64,000 nucleotides of DNA from the NCBI GenBank assembly GCA_027484105.1, contig JAIXUG010000021.1, positions 1-64,000 of the forward strand, read 5' to 3'. Position 1 is the stretch's first letter. The number at the start of each line of letters is the position of its first letter. Of the stretch, positions 47,120 to 58,101 are shown one piece after another. Both the position numbers and the translations under genes were made by a program. This DNA is from Comamonadaceae bacterium (GTDB taxonomy: Bacteria > Pseudomonadota > Gammaproteobacteria > Burkholderiales > Burkholderiaceae_C). Below the pieces are notes generated by a model that saw nothing but the letters and a program-made list of their open reading frames with translations, was not told the DNA's origin and ran no database searches.

Positions 47120-49486
47120 TTGATGACCACTGACCTGTTGACCCCTGAAACCGCAGCCGCCCCCGAAGGCGACCACCTGGGCGCCTATGCCCAGCGTGCC
47201 TACCTCGAATACGCGTTGTCCGTTGTCAAAGGCCGTGCCTTGCCCGATGTGTGCGATGGCCAGAAGCCGGTGCAGCGGCGGATTTTGTATTCGATGGACC
47301 GCATGGGCCTGGGTTACAGCGGACCGAACAACAACACCGCAGCCAAGCCCGTCAAAAGCGCCCGCGTGGTGGGCGATGTGCTGGGCCGCTACCACCCGCA
47401 CGGTGACACGGCAGCCTATGACGCGCTGGTGCGCATGGCGCAAGACTTTTCGCAGCGCTACCCGCTGATCGACGGCCAAGGCAATTTTGGCTCGCGCGAC
47501 GGCGACGGCGCGGCCGCCATGCGCTACACCGAAGCGCGCTTGTCGCGCATCACCAGCTTGCTGCTGGATGAGATCGACATGGGCACGGTGGACTTCATCC
47601 CCAACTACGACGGCTCCACCGAAGAGCCGCGCCAGCTGCCCGCCCGCTTGCCCTTCAGCCTGCTCAACGGCGCCAGCGGCATCGCCGTGGGCCTGGCCAC
47701 CGAAATCCCCAGCCACAACCTGCGCGAAGTGGCCGACGCCTGCGTGGCGCTGATCAAGAACGACAAGCTGAGCGACAGCGAACTGATGGCCATCCTTCCC
47801 GGCCCCGACTACCCCGGCGGCGGCCAGATCATCAGCCCGGCCAGCGACATCGCCGACGCCTACCGCACCGGTCGCGGTAGCCTCAAGGTGCGTGCCCGCT
47901 GGAAGATCGAGGAACTCGCCCGAGGCCAATGGCAACTGGTGGTGACCGAATTGCCGCAAGGCGTGAGCTCGCAGCGCGTGCTAGAAGAGATCGAAGAGCT
48001 CACCAACCCCAAGGTCAAAGCCGGTAAAAAAGCGCTCAGCACCGACCAGCTGCAGCTCAAAGCCAGCATGCTGGCGGTGTTGGATGTGGTGCGCGACGAA
48101 TCGAGCAAAGACGCTGCCGTGCGCCTGGTGTTCGAGCCCAAGACCAGCCGCATTGAGCAGCAAGAACTCATCACCACCTTGCTGGCGCACACCAGCCTGG
48201 AGACCTCGGCCCCGATCAACATGACGTCCGTGGGCATCGACGGCAAGCCGATTCAAAAATCGCTGCGCCAGATGCTGGTGGAGTGGATCAGCTTCCGCCA
48301 GACCACGATCACCCGCCGCAGCCAGCACCGCTTGAACAAGGTGCTCGACCGCATCCACATTCTGGAAGGCCGTCAGCTGGTCTTGCTCAACATCGATGAG
48401 GTGATCCGCATCATCCGTCACAGCGACGAGCCCAAGCCCGCGCTGATCGAAGCCTTCCGCTTGAGCGACCGCCAGGCCGAAGACATTCTTGAGATCCGCC
48501 TGCGCCAACTGGCCCGCCTGGAGGCCATCAAGATCGAACAAGAATTGAGTGAACTGCGCACAGAGCAGGGCAAGCTCGAAGAAATTCTGGGCAGCCCCGC
48601 CGCGCTGCGCCGCTTGATGGTCAAGGAAATCGAAGCCGATGCCAAGACCTTTGCCGACCCGCGCCGCACCCTGATCCAGGAAGAGAAAAAAGCCGTCGCC
48701 GAAGTCAAGGTGGTGGACGAGCCGGTGACGGTGGTGGTGTCCGAAAAAGGCTGGGTGCGCGCCCGCACAGGCCACGGCCACGACGCCACCAGCTTCGCCT
48801 TCAAGGCGGGGGACGGCCTGTATGGCACCTTTGAATGCCGCACGGTGGACACGCTGCTGATGTTCGGCAGCAACGGGCGCATCTACAGCGTCGCCGTGGC
48901 CACACTGCCCGGTGCACGTGGCGATGGCCAGCCGGTGACCACGCTCATTGAGCTGGAGCCGACCACGCAAATCGCCCACTACTTCGCCGGGCCCGCCAAC
49001 GCCACGCTGCTGCTGAGCGGCTCGGGCGGCTATGGCTTCATGGCTTCGGTGGAAAACATGGTCTCGCGCAACAAAGCGGGCAAAGCCTTCATCAGCCTGG
49101 GCGAGGGCGAAACCGTCTGCGCCCCCAGCCATGTGAGCGGCTCCAGCGCCACGGTGCCGGCCGACAAACAGCCCATGCCTGCGGCCACCAGCGTGTGCTG
49201 CGCCAGCACGGGCGGCCGTGTGTTGACGTTTGAGATCAGCGAACTCAAAACCATGGAAAAAGGCGGCCGGGGCCTGATGCTCATCGACCTGGAAGCCAAA
49301 GACACCCTCGCAGGCGCTACGGCCTACACCCGCAGCGTCAAGATCGAAGGCATTGGCCGGGGCGGCAAAGCGCGCGAAGAAACGCTGGAAATCCGCAGCC
49401 TGAACAACGCCAAAACCGCCCGCGCCAAGAAGGGCAAGGTGGCGGACTTGGGCTTCAAGCCCCATCGCGTGACGCGGGTGGCGTGA
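47120..49486 (+). CDS. parC: DNA topoisomerase IV subunit A
   Basis: [88 protein letters not shown]. Confidence 0.97.
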   Translation: MMTTDLLTPETAAAPEGDHLGAYAQRAYLEYALSVVKGRALPDVCDGQKPVQRRILYSMDRMGLGYSGPNNNTAAKPVKSARVVGDVLGRYHPHGDTAAYDALVRMAQDFSQRYPLIDGQGNFGSRDGDGAAAMRYTEARLSRITSLLLDEIDMGTVDFIPNYDGSTEEPRQLPARLPFSLLNGASGIAVGLATEIPSHNLREVADACVALIKNDKLSDSELMAILPGPDYPGGGQIISPASDIADAYRTGRGSLKVRARWKIEELARGQWQLVVTELPQGVSSQRVLEEIEELTNPKVKAGKKALSTDQLQLKASMLAVLDVVRDESSKDAAVRLVFEPKTSRIEQQELITTLLAHTSLETSAPINMTSVGIDGKPIQKSLRQMLVEWISFRQTTITRRSQHRLNKVLDRIHILEGRQLVLLNIDEVIRIIRHSDEPKPALIEAFRLSDRQAEDILEIRLRQLARLEAIKIEQELSELRTEQGKLEEILGSPAALRRLMVKEIEADAKTFADPRRTLIQEEKKAVAEVKVVDEPVTVVVSEKGWVRARTGHGHDATSFAFKAGDGLYGTFECRTVDTLLMFGSNGRIYSVAVATLPGARGDGQPVTTLIELEPTTQIAHYFAGPANATLLLSGSGGYGFMASVENMVSRNKAGKAFISLGEGETVCAPSHVSGSSATVPADKQPMPAATSVCCASTGGRVLTFEISELKTMEKGGRGLMLIDLEAKDTLAGATAYTRSVKIEGIGRGGKAREETLEIRSLNNAKTARAKKGKVADLGFKPHRVTRVA

Positions 49487-49518
49487 TCAGGGCGGATCTT
49501 TGGACGCGCCACCCTAAT

Positions 49519-50562
49519 TCAGCGCTTCATCTGCTGCAGTGCACTCGCCACTTCGGTGACCAGTGCCGGGCCTTTGTAGATGAGGCCGGTGTAAATCTGC
49601 ACCACATCGGCTCCGGCTTCGATTTTGGAGATCGCGTCGTGCCCGCTCAGGATGCCGCCCACGCCAATGATGGGAAAGTCTTGGCCCAAGGTGGCGCGCA
49701 ATTGACGGATCACCCGATTGCTGCCCGCCAGTACGGGCGAGCCTGAGAGGCCGCCCATTTCTTCGGCATGCGGCAGGCCGCTCACGGCGTCGCGGGCCAA
49801 GGTGGTGTTGGTGGCGATCACGCCGTCCATGCCATGTTTTTGCAGGGTGGCGGCGATCACGCCCACCTGGGTTTCATCCAGATCGGGGGCGATTTTCAGG
49901 AACATGGGCACGCGGCGGCCGTGTTCGGCAGCCAGCGCTTCGCGGCGAGACACCAGAGCGCCCAGCAGGCCGTCGAGCGCCTCATCGCTTTGCAGTGCGC
50001 GCAGGTTTTTGGTGTTGGGGCTTGAGATGTTCACCGTCACATAGTCGGCATGCGGGTACACACCTGCCAGCGCGATCAAATAATCGTCGGTGGCGTTTTC
50101 AATCGGCGTGGCGGCGTTTTTGCCGATGTTCAGGCCCAACAAGCGGCCTTGCTGGCGGAACTTGGAGCGTTTGACGTTGGCGATGAAGGCGTCCAGCCCG
50201 TCGTTGTTGAAGCCCAGGCGGTTGATCAGCGCGTTGGCCTCGAGCAGGCGGAACATGCGGGGTTTGGGGTTGCCGGCTTGCGCCTTGGGCGTGACGGTGC
50301 CCACTTCGACAAAGCCAAAGCCCATCGCACCCAGACCGTCGATGCAGCGGGCGTTTTTGTCCAGGCCCGCAGCCATGCCGACGCGGTTGGGAAAATGCAG
50401 GCCCGCCAGCGTGATGGGCTGGGCCACAAAGGGCTGGCGGTAAAGGCGGTCAAGCGGGGTGTTTTGGGTGCGGGCCAGGCCTTCGATGGTCAAGTCGTGG
50501 GCCTCTTCGGGGTCCATCCTGAACAAAACAGGGCGGGTCAGGCAATAAGGGATCAGGGACAT
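49519..50562 (-). CDS. pyrD: Dihydroorotate dehydrogenase (quinone)
   Basis: [48 protein letters not shown]. Confidence 0.97.
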   Translation of the reverse strand: MSLIPYCLTRPVLFRMDPEEAHDLTIEGLARTQNTPLDRLYRQPFVAQPITLAGLHFPNRVGMAAGLDKNARCIDGLGAMGFGFVEVGTVTPKAQAGNPKPRMFRLLEANALINRLGFNNDGLDAFIANVKRSKFRQQGRLLGLNIGKNAATPIENATDDYLIALAGVYPHADYVTVNISSPNTKNLRALQSDEALDGLLGALVSRREALAAEHGRRVPMFLKIAPDLDETQVGVIAATLQKHGMDGVIATNTTLARDAVSGLPHAEEMGGLSGSPVLAGSNRVIRQLRATLGQDFPIIGVGGILSGHDAISKIEAGADVVQIYTGLIYKGPALVTEVASALQQMKR

Positions 50563-50665
50563 TGGATAATTCCGGTCTTGTGCAGCGTGCTGCGACGATG
50601 GGCTCAGTTGCCCCGATTGTCTCAAACCCTGACCCGACTTTTGACTTTCCTACCGAGCCCCTTCC

Positions 50666-51337
50666 ATGACCCAAGACGAACTCAAAGCCCTGGTGGGCCA
50701 AGCCGCCCTGAAATACGTTGTACCCGGCGAGATCGTGGGCGTGGGCACCGGCTCCACCGTCAACAAATTCATCGACGCCTTGGCCACGATGAAAGACCAA
50801 ATCAAAGGCGCGGTGTCCAGCTCTGAAGCTTCCACCGTGCGCCTGAAGGCCCTGGGCATCCCGGTGTTTGACAGCAACGAGGTCGAGCGTTTGTCGGTTT
50901 ACATCGACGGTGCCGACGAGATCGACCCCCAAGGCCACATGGTCAAGGGCGGCGGTGCCGCGCTCACCCGCGAAAAAATCGTGGCCGCGCAGAGCCAGCA
51001 GTTTGTCTGCATCGCCGACGAGAGCAAATTGGTCAACGTGCTGGGCGCTTTCCCTTTGCCCGTGGAAGTGATTCCGATGGCCACGGCCCGCGTGATGCGC
51101 CAGTTTGCGGCCATGGGCGGCAGCGCCGTGGTGCGCCAAAAAGATGGCCAGCCGCTGGTGACCGACAACGGCCAGCACATCGTCGATGTGAAGGGCCTGA
51201 AGATCACCGACCCGGTGGCGTTTGAAACCGAAGTCAGTCAGTGGCCCGGCGTGGTCACCGTGGGGGTGTTTGCCCATCAAAAAGCCCAGGTGTGCTTGCT
51301 GGGCACGTCTGAAGGCGTGAAGACGCTGAATTTTTGA
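50666..51337 (+). CDS. rpiA: Ribose-5-phosphate isomerase A
   Basis: [16 protein letters not shown]...[29 protein letters not shown]. Confidence 0.97.
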   Translation: MTQDELKALVGQAALKYVVPGEIVGVGTGSTVNKFIDALATMKDQIKGAVSSSEASTVRLKALGIPVFDSNEVERLSVYIDGADEIDPQGHMVKGGGAALTREKIVAAQSQQFVCIADESKLVNVLGAFPLPVEVIPMATARVMRQFAAMGGSAVVRQKDGQPLVTDNGQHIVDVKGLKITDPVAFETEVSQWPGVVTVGVFAHQKAQVCLLGTSEGVKTLNF

Positions 51338-51344
51338 GCTTGAC

Positions 51345-52889
51345 TCAGCCCAGCCGCTGCCGCAGTTCGGTTTTGAGCACTTTGCCGTAATTGTTTTTGG
51401 GCAAGCTGGCCACGATTTGGTAGCGTTTGGGCCGTTTGAATCGGGCGATTTCTTGCAGACACAGCGCATCGAGCGCTGCCGTGTCGAGCGTGTGCCCGGC
51501 TTGGGGCACCACAAAGGCCACCACCACTTCGCCCCATTCGGCGTCGGGCGCGCCCACCACGGCCACTTCGGCCACGCCCAGGGCGTGCAGCAACACTTCT
51601 TCAATTTCGCGCGGGTAGATGTTGGAGCCGCCGCTGATGATCAGGTCTTTGCTGCGGTCTTTCAGGGTCAAAAACCCGTCGGCGTCCAGGCAGCCCATGT
51701 CGCCTGTGAACAGCCAGCCGTTCTGGATGGCATGGGCCGTGGCCTCGGGGTTGCGCCAATAGCCCGTCATCACGCTGTCCCCTTGGATCAGCACCTCGCC
51801 CACTTCGCCCAGGGGCAAGTCTTGCCCTTGCGCGTCGGTCACGCGGATGCGCACCGGCGTTTGCGCCACCCCCACCGAGGCCAAGCGTTCTGCGTGGCGA
51901 GGGTGCGCAGTGTCTTGCAGGTGGTGACGCGACAGGGCGGTGCCCACCATGGGGCTTTCGCCCTGGCCATAAATTTGCACAAAGCGCGGCCCCATGACGC
52001 GCAGCGCCCGCTGAATGTCGGCCGCGTACATCGGCGCACCGCCATAGACCACGGTTTTGAACGCTTGGCCGCATGCCTGCGCAGTCAGTCCTGTCGCTTC
52101 AGCATGGTCCACCAGGCGCTTGACGATGGTGGGCGCAGCAAACAAGGACAGCGGCCCAAGCTGCTGGCCCAGCGCAAACAGCTCGGCCGGATCGAACCCA
52201 CCCGAGGGCGGCACCATGTGCCGGGCCCCCGCCATGAGGTGGGGGATGGCGTAAATGCCCGCACCGTGCGACATGGGCGCGGCGTAGGCGATGCAGTCTT
52301 GCGGGCCGATGGCATCCACATCGCTGAAGTACGCCAGCCCCATGGTCATCAGGTTGCGGTGCGTGATCATCACGCCCTTGGGCCTGCCGGTGGTGCCGCT
52401 GGTGTAGAACAGCCAAGCCAGGTCATCGGGCTGGCGCTCAGTGACAGGTGTGTCGAAGGGCGTTTCGTTGGGACCGGGCCCTTGCCACAGTGCATCGGCT
52501 TCGGGGCTGTCTACGTCAACGATGCGTTCGAGCCCTGTGAGGTCTTCTCCGGTGTCGCTGGTGATGTCCGCCGTGACAAAAGCCCAGCGCGCTTGGGCGT
52601 TGTCGATGATCCATTGCGCTTCGCGCACATGCAGTTTGGCGTTGATCGGCAACACCGCCAGCCCGGCCCACCAGGCACCGAACATCACCTCCAGAGTGCG
52701 CACATGGTTGCGCATGAAAAGCGCCAACCGGTCGCCCGGCTGCAAGCCAGCGGCTTGGAATTGTCGGGCCAGCTGCTGGCAGCGTTGGGCCCATTGCCCG
52801 TGGGTGGCCACCACCTGCGTGCCCAGAAAAATGGCGGGGCGCTCGGGAGCCATGCGGGCCTGGCGTTGCAGCAGATGGGCGAGGTTCAA
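51345..52889 (-). CDS. Acyl-CoA synthetase / AMP-dependent ligase
   Basis: LFYTSGTTGRPKGVMITHRNL, LKDRSKDLIISGGSNIYPREIEEVLL. Confidence 0.94.
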   Translation of the reverse strand: MNLAHLLQRQARMAPERPAIFLGTQVVATHGQWAQRCQQLARQFQAAGLQPGDRLALFMRNHVRTLEVMFGAWWAGLAVLPINAKLHVREAQWIIDNAQARWAFVTADITSDTGEDLTGLERIVDVDSPEADALWQGPGPNETPFDTPVTERQPDDLAWLFYTSGTTGRPKGVMITHRNLMTMGLAYFSDVDAIGPQDCIAYAAPMSHGAGIYAIPHLMAGARHMVPPSGGFDPAELFALGQQLGPLSLFAAPTIVKRLVDHAEATGLTAQACGQAFKTVVYGGAPMYAADIQRALRVMGPRFVQIYGQGESPMVGTALSRHHLQDTAHPRHAERLASVGVAQTPVRIRVTDAQGQDLPLGEVGEVLIQGDSVMTGYWRNPEATAHAIQNGWLFTGDMGCLDADGFLTLKDRSKDLIISGGSNIYPREIEEVLLHALGVAEVAVVGAPDAEWGEVVVAFVVPQAGHTLDTAALDALCLQEIARFKRPKRYQIVASLPKNNYGKVLKTELRQRLG

Positions 52890-52982
52890 TTCGGAGGCTC
52901 CGTCAAAACGTGGACGTATTGTGGTCTGGGTCTGCCCTGATGGCTTGTCTCACGGACGTCTTTCTGACCCTGGACAGGCGTC

Positions 52983-54116
52983 TTATTGGCGGCGCAACAG
53001 CAAGCGCAAATCCGGCCCGATGCGCTCGACCGCGTGGAAGGCCAGCTGAACGGCTTCACTGAGCTCGTTGAGCGCTGGCAAATGGGCCAGGCCCTGGCCA
53101 GGGCCCAACAGTTGCGGGGCCAGATAGACCAAAAATTCGTCCACCAGCCCCTCCCGGATGAAAGAGCCGTTGAGCTTGTGGCCAGCCTCCACATGCAGTT
53201 CGTTGATCTCTCGCCGTGCGAGATCGCGCAACATGGCTTTCAGATCGACTTTGCCGCCAGGCCCAGGGCAGTCGATCACGGTCACGCCGCTTGCGGACAG
53301 TGCGGCACGTTTGTCCAGCTGGTCGGTCGTGGCGGTGTAGATCCAGATGTGCCGGGCTAGTTCGCCCGTGCCTTGCGTGTCCAGCAGCTTGGCGTTCAGG
53401 GGCATGTCCAGGCGGCTGTCCACCACCACCAGGTGCGGTTGGCGCGGGGTCTCCACCCCGCGCACATTGAGCAGCGGGTCGTCTTCGAGCACGGTGCCGA
53501 TGCCCGTCAGGATGGCGCAGGCCCGGGCCCGCCAGCGGTGGCCGTCGCTGCGCGCAGAGGCGCTGGTGATCCACTGGCTTTGGCCGTTGAGCAGTGCGGT
53601 TTGCCCGTCGAGCGAGCTGGCCATCTTCATGCGGACCCAGGGCAACCCGCGCTCCATGCGGCTGAAAAAGCCGATGTTGAGTTCATGCGCCTGCATGGCG
53701 ATGTCGCTTTGGGGGGGCAGGGTGTGGGTCTGCACACCTGCTGCCGACAAGCGGGCCATGCCTTGGCCTGAGACTTTGGGGTTGGGATCGGTCATGGCCG
53801 CCACCACGCGGCCAATGCCCGCAGTGGCCAGTGCGTCGCAGCATGGCCCGGTGCGGCCCTGATGGGCACAAGGCTCCAGCGTGACCCAAGCCGTGGCCCC
53901 TTGAAGGCTGTGTCCGCGTGTGGCGGCATCGCGCAGCGCCATGATTTCGGCATGCGGCCCGCCTGCGCGTTGGGTGTGGCCTTCGCCCAGCACCGTGCCA
54001 TCGGCGGCGGTGATCACGCAACCGACCCGGGGGTTGGGTGAGGTCAGCCACAAGCCCTGCTGGGCCAATTGCAGCGCACGGTGCATGGGGGTGTGTGGGT
54101 CGGGCAAAGAAGGCAC
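52983..54116 (-). CDS. ribD: Bifunctional diaminohydroxyphosphoribosylaminopyrimidine deaminase / reductase
   Basis: HAEIMAL...TLEPCAHQGRTGPCCDAL; reductase region WVRMKMASSLDGQTAL. Confidence 0.96.
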   Translation of the reverse strand: MPSLPDPHTPMHRALQLAQQGLWLTSPNPRVGCVITAADGTVLGEGHTQRAGGPHAEIMALRDAATRGHSLQGATAWVTLEPCAHQGRTGPCCDALATAGIGRVVAAMTDPNPKVSGQGMARLSAAGVQTHTLPPQSDIAMQAHELNIGFFSRMERGLPWVRMKMASSLDGQTALLNGQSQWITSASARSDGHRWRARACAILTGIGTVLEDDPLLNVRGVETPRQPHLVVVDSRLDMPLNAKLLDTQGTGELARHIWIYTATTDQLDKRAALSASGVTVIDCPGPGGKVDLKAMLRDLARREINELHVEAGHKLNGSFIREGLVDEFLVYLAPQLLGPGQGLAHLPALNELSEAVQLAFHAVERIGPDLRLLLRRQ

Positions 54117-54167
54117 GGTGATTGGTATCCAGGATGGTCGTGAGGAGCGATTCAGCGCTCCAATGAA

Positions 54168-54629
54168 CTATGGCAAGGATACGCCAACCCAGGCGGGCAG
54201 GGCAGAGACGCTGGAGCGCCACTCGATCTGGTTTTCTCCAGAAGCTTGAGACCCCCAATCCTGGCCAGGCGTGGTGGAAGCGCTGGTGCGGTGCCTGGTT
54301 CGAGGCCAAGTCACGCGCACGGTGAGGTTGATGGTGGGCCCAGCTGAGGCGCTGCTGCTGAAAATCTGACGCGTATAGGGCACGCCTTGAACCACCCGGG
54401 TTTGCGGTGATGGGCAGGCGGTGCTGTGGGTCAGCGGCTGAGCCTGCACGCAATCCATCGCCTCTTGCGCCCAGTGCTGAGCCACAGTGATTTGACGATT
54501 TTCACGGGCTTTTTGAAGGCTCTGGAGTATCAGCTGCGTGGCCCCCACCAAGCCAATTCCCAGCACCGCCGAGGCCATGAGCGCTTCGATCAAGGCCAAG
54601 CCCGCTTGCTGGGAGGTTGGGTGCCTCAT
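54168..54629 (-). CDS. pilV: Type IV minor pilin PilV-like
   Basis: QAGLALIEALMASAVLGIGLVGATQLILQSL prepilin-like N-terminus. Confidence 0.85.
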   Translation of the reverse strand: MRHPTSQQAGLALIEALMASAVLGIGLVGATQLILQSLQKARENRQITVAQHWAQEAMDCVQAQPLTHSTACPSPQTRVVQGVPYTRQIFSSSASAGPTINLTVRVTWPRTRHRTSASTTPGQDWGSQASGENQIEWRSSVSALPAWVGVSLP

Positions 54630-55849
54630 GGCGAACCTTCGCTCCAACTGCCGTTGACGCGCTGCACGCGGGATGCATCCATGCCGTCTGGCCAGTTCAA
54701 GATGTAGGCATCGCGGCCTTGTGGGGTGGCCAACACCGTGCCTGAGCGCCATTCGGGGATACCAGACTCCACCACCAGTTGGCCCTCGATGCGGCCGCCC
54801 TCCCAGCCGCGCATTTTTTCGTCGTTGCAGCCCGAGTCGATCCAGACGCTGCCGATGATCCGCACACCGGCAGCGATGCGGGGGCAGCGTTGGGCGCAAG
54901 CTTTGGCCGAAAAAGCCAGCAAGACGGGAACCTCGGCGGTGCCCACGCTGAGATGCCAATCGTCGGCGCTGTCGATCCAATAGACCGAGCGCGGCGGCTG
55001 GGTGAGGGCGCTCAAACCGTTGCGCTCTTGCGCGCTGGACCAGTCCTGGAGTTGGGTGTCTTCAATTTGACCGAGCACGCTGAATCTGGCACTGCGCTGG
55101 CAGGGGCTGCGGCTGACGTTTGCAGTCGGCCCCACTCGGGTCCCTCCGCCAGGCATGCTGAGCGAACTCAGGGCCATGCAGGACAGCCTTTCGGCGCTGG
55201 AGATGACCCCATTGCGGTTGGTGTCCACCGCAAAAAGGGTGTGAACAACCGGCGCTTTGGCCGGGCCAGTGCAAGACTCGCCCCTGCTGACCAAGGGGCA
55301 GACCCGCAAAGAGGCGCCAGCGGCCTCGCTGATGCACCCATTCACCACCACTGCCGCTGGCGTTGCCAAGCCTGGTGCGGGTGACAAGACGGGAACGAAC
55401 ACGCTTTCGCGCACATGGGCTTGGCTGGCTTGGGTCGTGTGGCTGGCCTTGGCGTGCAAAGTGACCACATGCGGGGACATCAAGAGATCACGCACGGCAA
55501 TGGCCGACAGTTGCCAATCTTGCGCATCGGCAGGCGGGGTCAGGTTCATGGCGCTGCATGCCCATTGCGGGCCTGCCACGCCCGCAGGGCAGGCCGTGCG
55601 GACGGAAAACAGCTGGTTGACAGGGGTGGTGGCCAGCGTGGACTGCGCATGGGCCAATGCCGCCGCCGCTGCCAGCCGAGCTTGGTTGGCGCGCCCGTGG
55701 TTGTGGCTGGCCAATTGGTCAAAATGCACGCTTCGGGCACTGTAAAGACCGGTCAGGCTGGCCAGAATCACCAGACTCACGGCCACCATCAAAGTGACAG
55801 CGCCTTGTTGCTCCGCAATGCCCGTGTGCGGCTGCATGGCTGAATTCAT
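54626..55849 (-). CDS. Type IV minor pilin PilX-like, enlarged (about 407 aa)
   Basis: QQGAVTLMVAVSLVILASLTGLYSARSV hydrophobic N-terminus; position between PilW- and PilV-like genes; EF-hand-like loop DTNRNGVISSAE. Confidence 0.75.
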   Translation of the reverse strand: MNSAMQPHTGIAEQQGAVTLMVAVSLVILASLTGLYSARSVHFDQLASHNHGRANQARLAAAAALAHAQSTLATTPVNQLFSVRTACPAGVAGPQWACSAMNLTPPADAQDWQLSAIAVRDLLMSPHVVTLHAKASHTTQASQAHVRESVFVPVLSPAPGLATPAAVVVNGCISEAAGASLRVCPLVSRGESCTGPAKAPVVHTLFAVDTNRNGVISSAERLSCMALSSLSMPGGGTRVGPTANVSRSPCQRSARFSVLGQIEDTQLQDWSSAQERNGLSALTQPPRSVYWIDSADDWHLSVGTAEVPVLLAFSAKACAQRCPRIAAGVRIIGSVWIDSGCNDEKMRGWEGGRIEGQLVVESGIPEWRSGTVLATPQGRDAYILNWPDGMDASRVQRVNGSWSEGSP

Positions 55850-56469
55850 GGGCAAAACAGCGCTTGCTGGCTGCCGGGCAGATCGTTGCGCAAGTGCACG
55901 GTGTTGGACAGGCTGATCTGGCGCGATGCATCTCCAGGCCATTGGGCCTTCAAGCTCATCAAAACGCTTCGACGCAGCCAGTTTTCGTGAAGTTCGCAGC
56001 GCAGTTGCCAACGCAGTTCGGTGATCTGCAAATGTTGGCTGTCGGTGATCGACAGCCAGTCTCCACTGGGGTTGCACGACCGTTTGGCTTGCAATGCGGT
56101 GCCTGACAACCTGAACCCCATGCACTCATCCTGGTCTTGCTGGCCGTTGTGGTTGCGGTCGTGACTGAAGTCGATCCAGTCATCCTCGATGCTGAAGTCC
56201 TCCAGGCCATCACAAAAAGTGTCGTCGCAGGCTGTGGGTGAGCGTGTCTCCCAGGCCTGGGCCGAATACTGGGCTTTTCTCAGTTCGCGGGCCATCCAGT
56301 CCACTGCTTGGCGAAGCTCATGGTGCAGATGGCTGTCCAGCAAGGCCGTGCGATGCCCCCGCAACTGGTTGGCCAGCATGGCGGTGCCGGCTGCCAGCAC
56401 CATCAAGCCAACCGACAAGCCCACCATGAGGCCCATCATGGTTTCCCCCCGCTCGTTCGGCGTGGTCAT
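55846..56469 (-). CDS. pilW: Type IV minor pilin PilW-like
   Basis: RGETMMGLMVGLSVGLMVLAAGTAMLANQLRGHR. Confidence 0.82.
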   Translation of the reverse strand: MTTPNERGETMMGLMVGLSVGLMVLAAGTAMLANQLRGHRTALLDSHLHHELRQAVDWMARELRKAQYSAQAWETRSPTACDDTFCDGLEDFSIEDDWIDFSHDRNHNGQQDQDECMGFRLSGTALQAKRSCNPSGDWLSITDSQHLQITELRWQLRCELHENWLRRSVLMSLKAQWPGDASRQISLSNTVHLRNDLPGSQQALFCP

Positions 56470-56474
56470 GGGTC

Positions 56475-56900
56475 TTACTTCCGCCAGCACCGGGCCGGAT
56501 CGCTGTCGGGCGATGGACCCGAGCCCAGCCACACCTGGGCACCGCCCAGTGAGCGCAAGAACAGGGACGAGCATTCGCGGTCAGTCGCTTGGGCACCCAG
56601 GGCCATGGCCTGTGCGGTGTAGCCTTGAGGTGAGGCCTCCAGCAATTGGATGCGGTAATGGCCTGCAGGCGAAAGGTCGCTGCGCCAGCCCAAGGTGCCG
56701 AGACTGTCTGCGTGGCTGTCGTTGGTGCTGCGCCAGCGTTCCTGGTCGGTTTGCAGTTGCAGCAAGGCGGCTTGGCCGTCGTGGCGACGGGCCTGCAGTT
56801 GTTGTTTTTGGTAAGCGGGCAGGGCCAGAGCGCTCAGCACCCCCAAGAGCGCCAAACAGACCAACATCTCCGTCAAGGTCCAACCCTGGTGCTGACCCAT
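56475..56900 (-). CDS. Type IV pilin PilE-like
   Basis: HQGWTLTEMLVCLALLGVLSALALPAYQKQQLQARRHDGQAALLQLQ. Confidence 0.88.
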   Translation of the reverse strand: MGQHQGWTLTEMLVCLALLGVLSALALPAYQKQQLQARRHDGQAALLQLQTDQERWRSTNDSHADSLGTLGWRSDLSPAGHYRIQLLEASPQGYTAQAMALGAQATDRECSSLFLRSLGGAQVWLGSGPSPDSDPARCWRK

Positions 56901-57039
56901 GCCATTTTTCTGGACAAGGATGCGAGGGCTGGGGGGATCGGGCTGGATGGATGGCTCTGGCATCAGCGGTCTCCGGTTGCTTGTTTGGATTGTGTTCTTT
57001 TGTATTCATCTTGTACAGTCCATCGTGGGCCACTCTCTC

Positions 57040-57615
57040 ATGAACCGTCCTTGCAAACCCTCCACCCAGCGCCGTGACAAGTGCAAGCTTCAGGGCTTGA
57101 CCTTGTTGGAAGCCTTGGTGGTCATGGCTGTGCTGGCTGTGTTGCTGAGCCTGGCTGCACCCGCCATGACGGGCATGCGGGCGCGGCATCAGTTGCAAAG
57201 CCAAGCCGAGGCTTTTTTGGACAGCATGGTGGTGGCCCGTTCCGAAGCCTTGCGGCGTCAGCAGCGGGTGGGTGTGTGCGCTCGGGGCGAATCAGACAGC
57301 TGCGATGCCAGCGCTCGGTGGCATCAAGGTTGGTTGGTGTTTGTAGACAGCAACAACAGTGGTTGGCGTGAGGCCGGGGAAGTCTTGATCGAGGCGCGCG
57401 AAGCGGTGCCAAAGGGGGTGACGGTGAGTGTCACCAACACGGTCAAAACCTATTACGCTTACAACAGTGAAGGCCGCAGTGCCAGTGTCAGCGGTGCTTT
57501 CATGGCCGGAACTTGGCGATTTTGCAGCACCACATCACCGCAAGGCTGGCAAGTGGTGGCCAATGCCTTGGGCAAGCCCCGAATTGAGGCGTATCCGGTG
57601 GCGCAGTGCCCCTGA
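57040..57615 (+). CDS. GspH/FimT family pseudopilin
   Basis: LQGLTLLEALVVMAVLAVLLSLAAPAM; WLVFVDSNNSGWREAGEVL. Confidence 0.9.
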   Translation: MNRPCKPSTQRRDKCKLQGLTLLEALVVMAVLAVLLSLAAPAMTGMRARHQLQSQAEAFLDSMVVARSEALRRQQRVGVCARGESDSCDASARWHQGWLVFVDSNNSGWREAGEVLIEAREAVPKGVTVSVTNTVKTYYAYNSEGRSASVSGAFMAGTWRFCSTTSPQGWQVVANALGKPRIEAYPVAQCP

Positions 57616-57639
57616 GGCCTCAGTGCCGTCGGGCGCAGT

Positions 57640-58089
57640 TCAACTTTGCACCTCGTCCACCAGGGTTTTGAATGCATCGATGTCTTCAAAATTCCGGTAG
57701 ACGCTGGCAAAACGCACATAAGCCACTTTGTCGAGTTTTTTCAACTCGCGCATGACGAGTTCACCCAAGCGGTGAGAGGCCACTTCTCGGTCACCCAAGT
57801 TGAGGAGTTTTTCTTCGATCCGCTCGATCGCGCTGTCCACCTGCTCGGTGCTGACTGGCCGTTTGCGCAGGGCCAGGTTCAGGCTGGCGCGGAGTTTGTC
57901 TCGCTGGTAGTCGATGCGCCGACCATCTTTTTTGACGATGGCCGGGAAGTTGACCTCTGGTTTTTCATAGGTGGTGAAGCGCTTTTCACACGCCCCACAT
58001 TGGCGTCGGCGTCGGATGAAATCCCCGTCCTCGGCCAGCCGCGTCTCCACCACTTGGGTTTCGAGGTGGCCGCAGAAGGGGCATTTCAT
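57640..58089 (-). CDS. nrdR: Transcriptional repressor NrdR
   Basis: [17 protein letters not shown]...[17 protein letters not shown] zinc ribbon and ATP cone. Confidence 0.98.
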   Translation of the reverse strand: MKCPFCGHLETQVVETRLAEDGDFIRRRRQCGACEKRFTTYEKPEVNFPAIVKKDGRRIDYQRDKLRASLNLALRKRPVSTEQVDSAIERIEEKLLNLGDREVASHRLGELVMRELKKLDKVAYVRFASVYRNFEDIDAFKTLVDEVQS

Positions 58090-58101
58090 GTCAGTGTCCG
58101 A

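Noticed and set aside
47981-49465. 494-aa ORF antisense to parC
   Set aside because: Codon-bias mirror ORF; no recognisable domain
51417-52940. 507-aa ORF antisense to the acyl-CoA synthetase
   Set aside because: Codon-bias mirror ORF; sense strand carries AMP-ligase motifs
54143-54160. GGAGCG-ATTCAG-CGCTCC hairpin between pilV and ribD as FMN riboswitch
   Set aside because: No conserved RFN-element sequence; too short, likely a simple spacer hairpin or weak terminator
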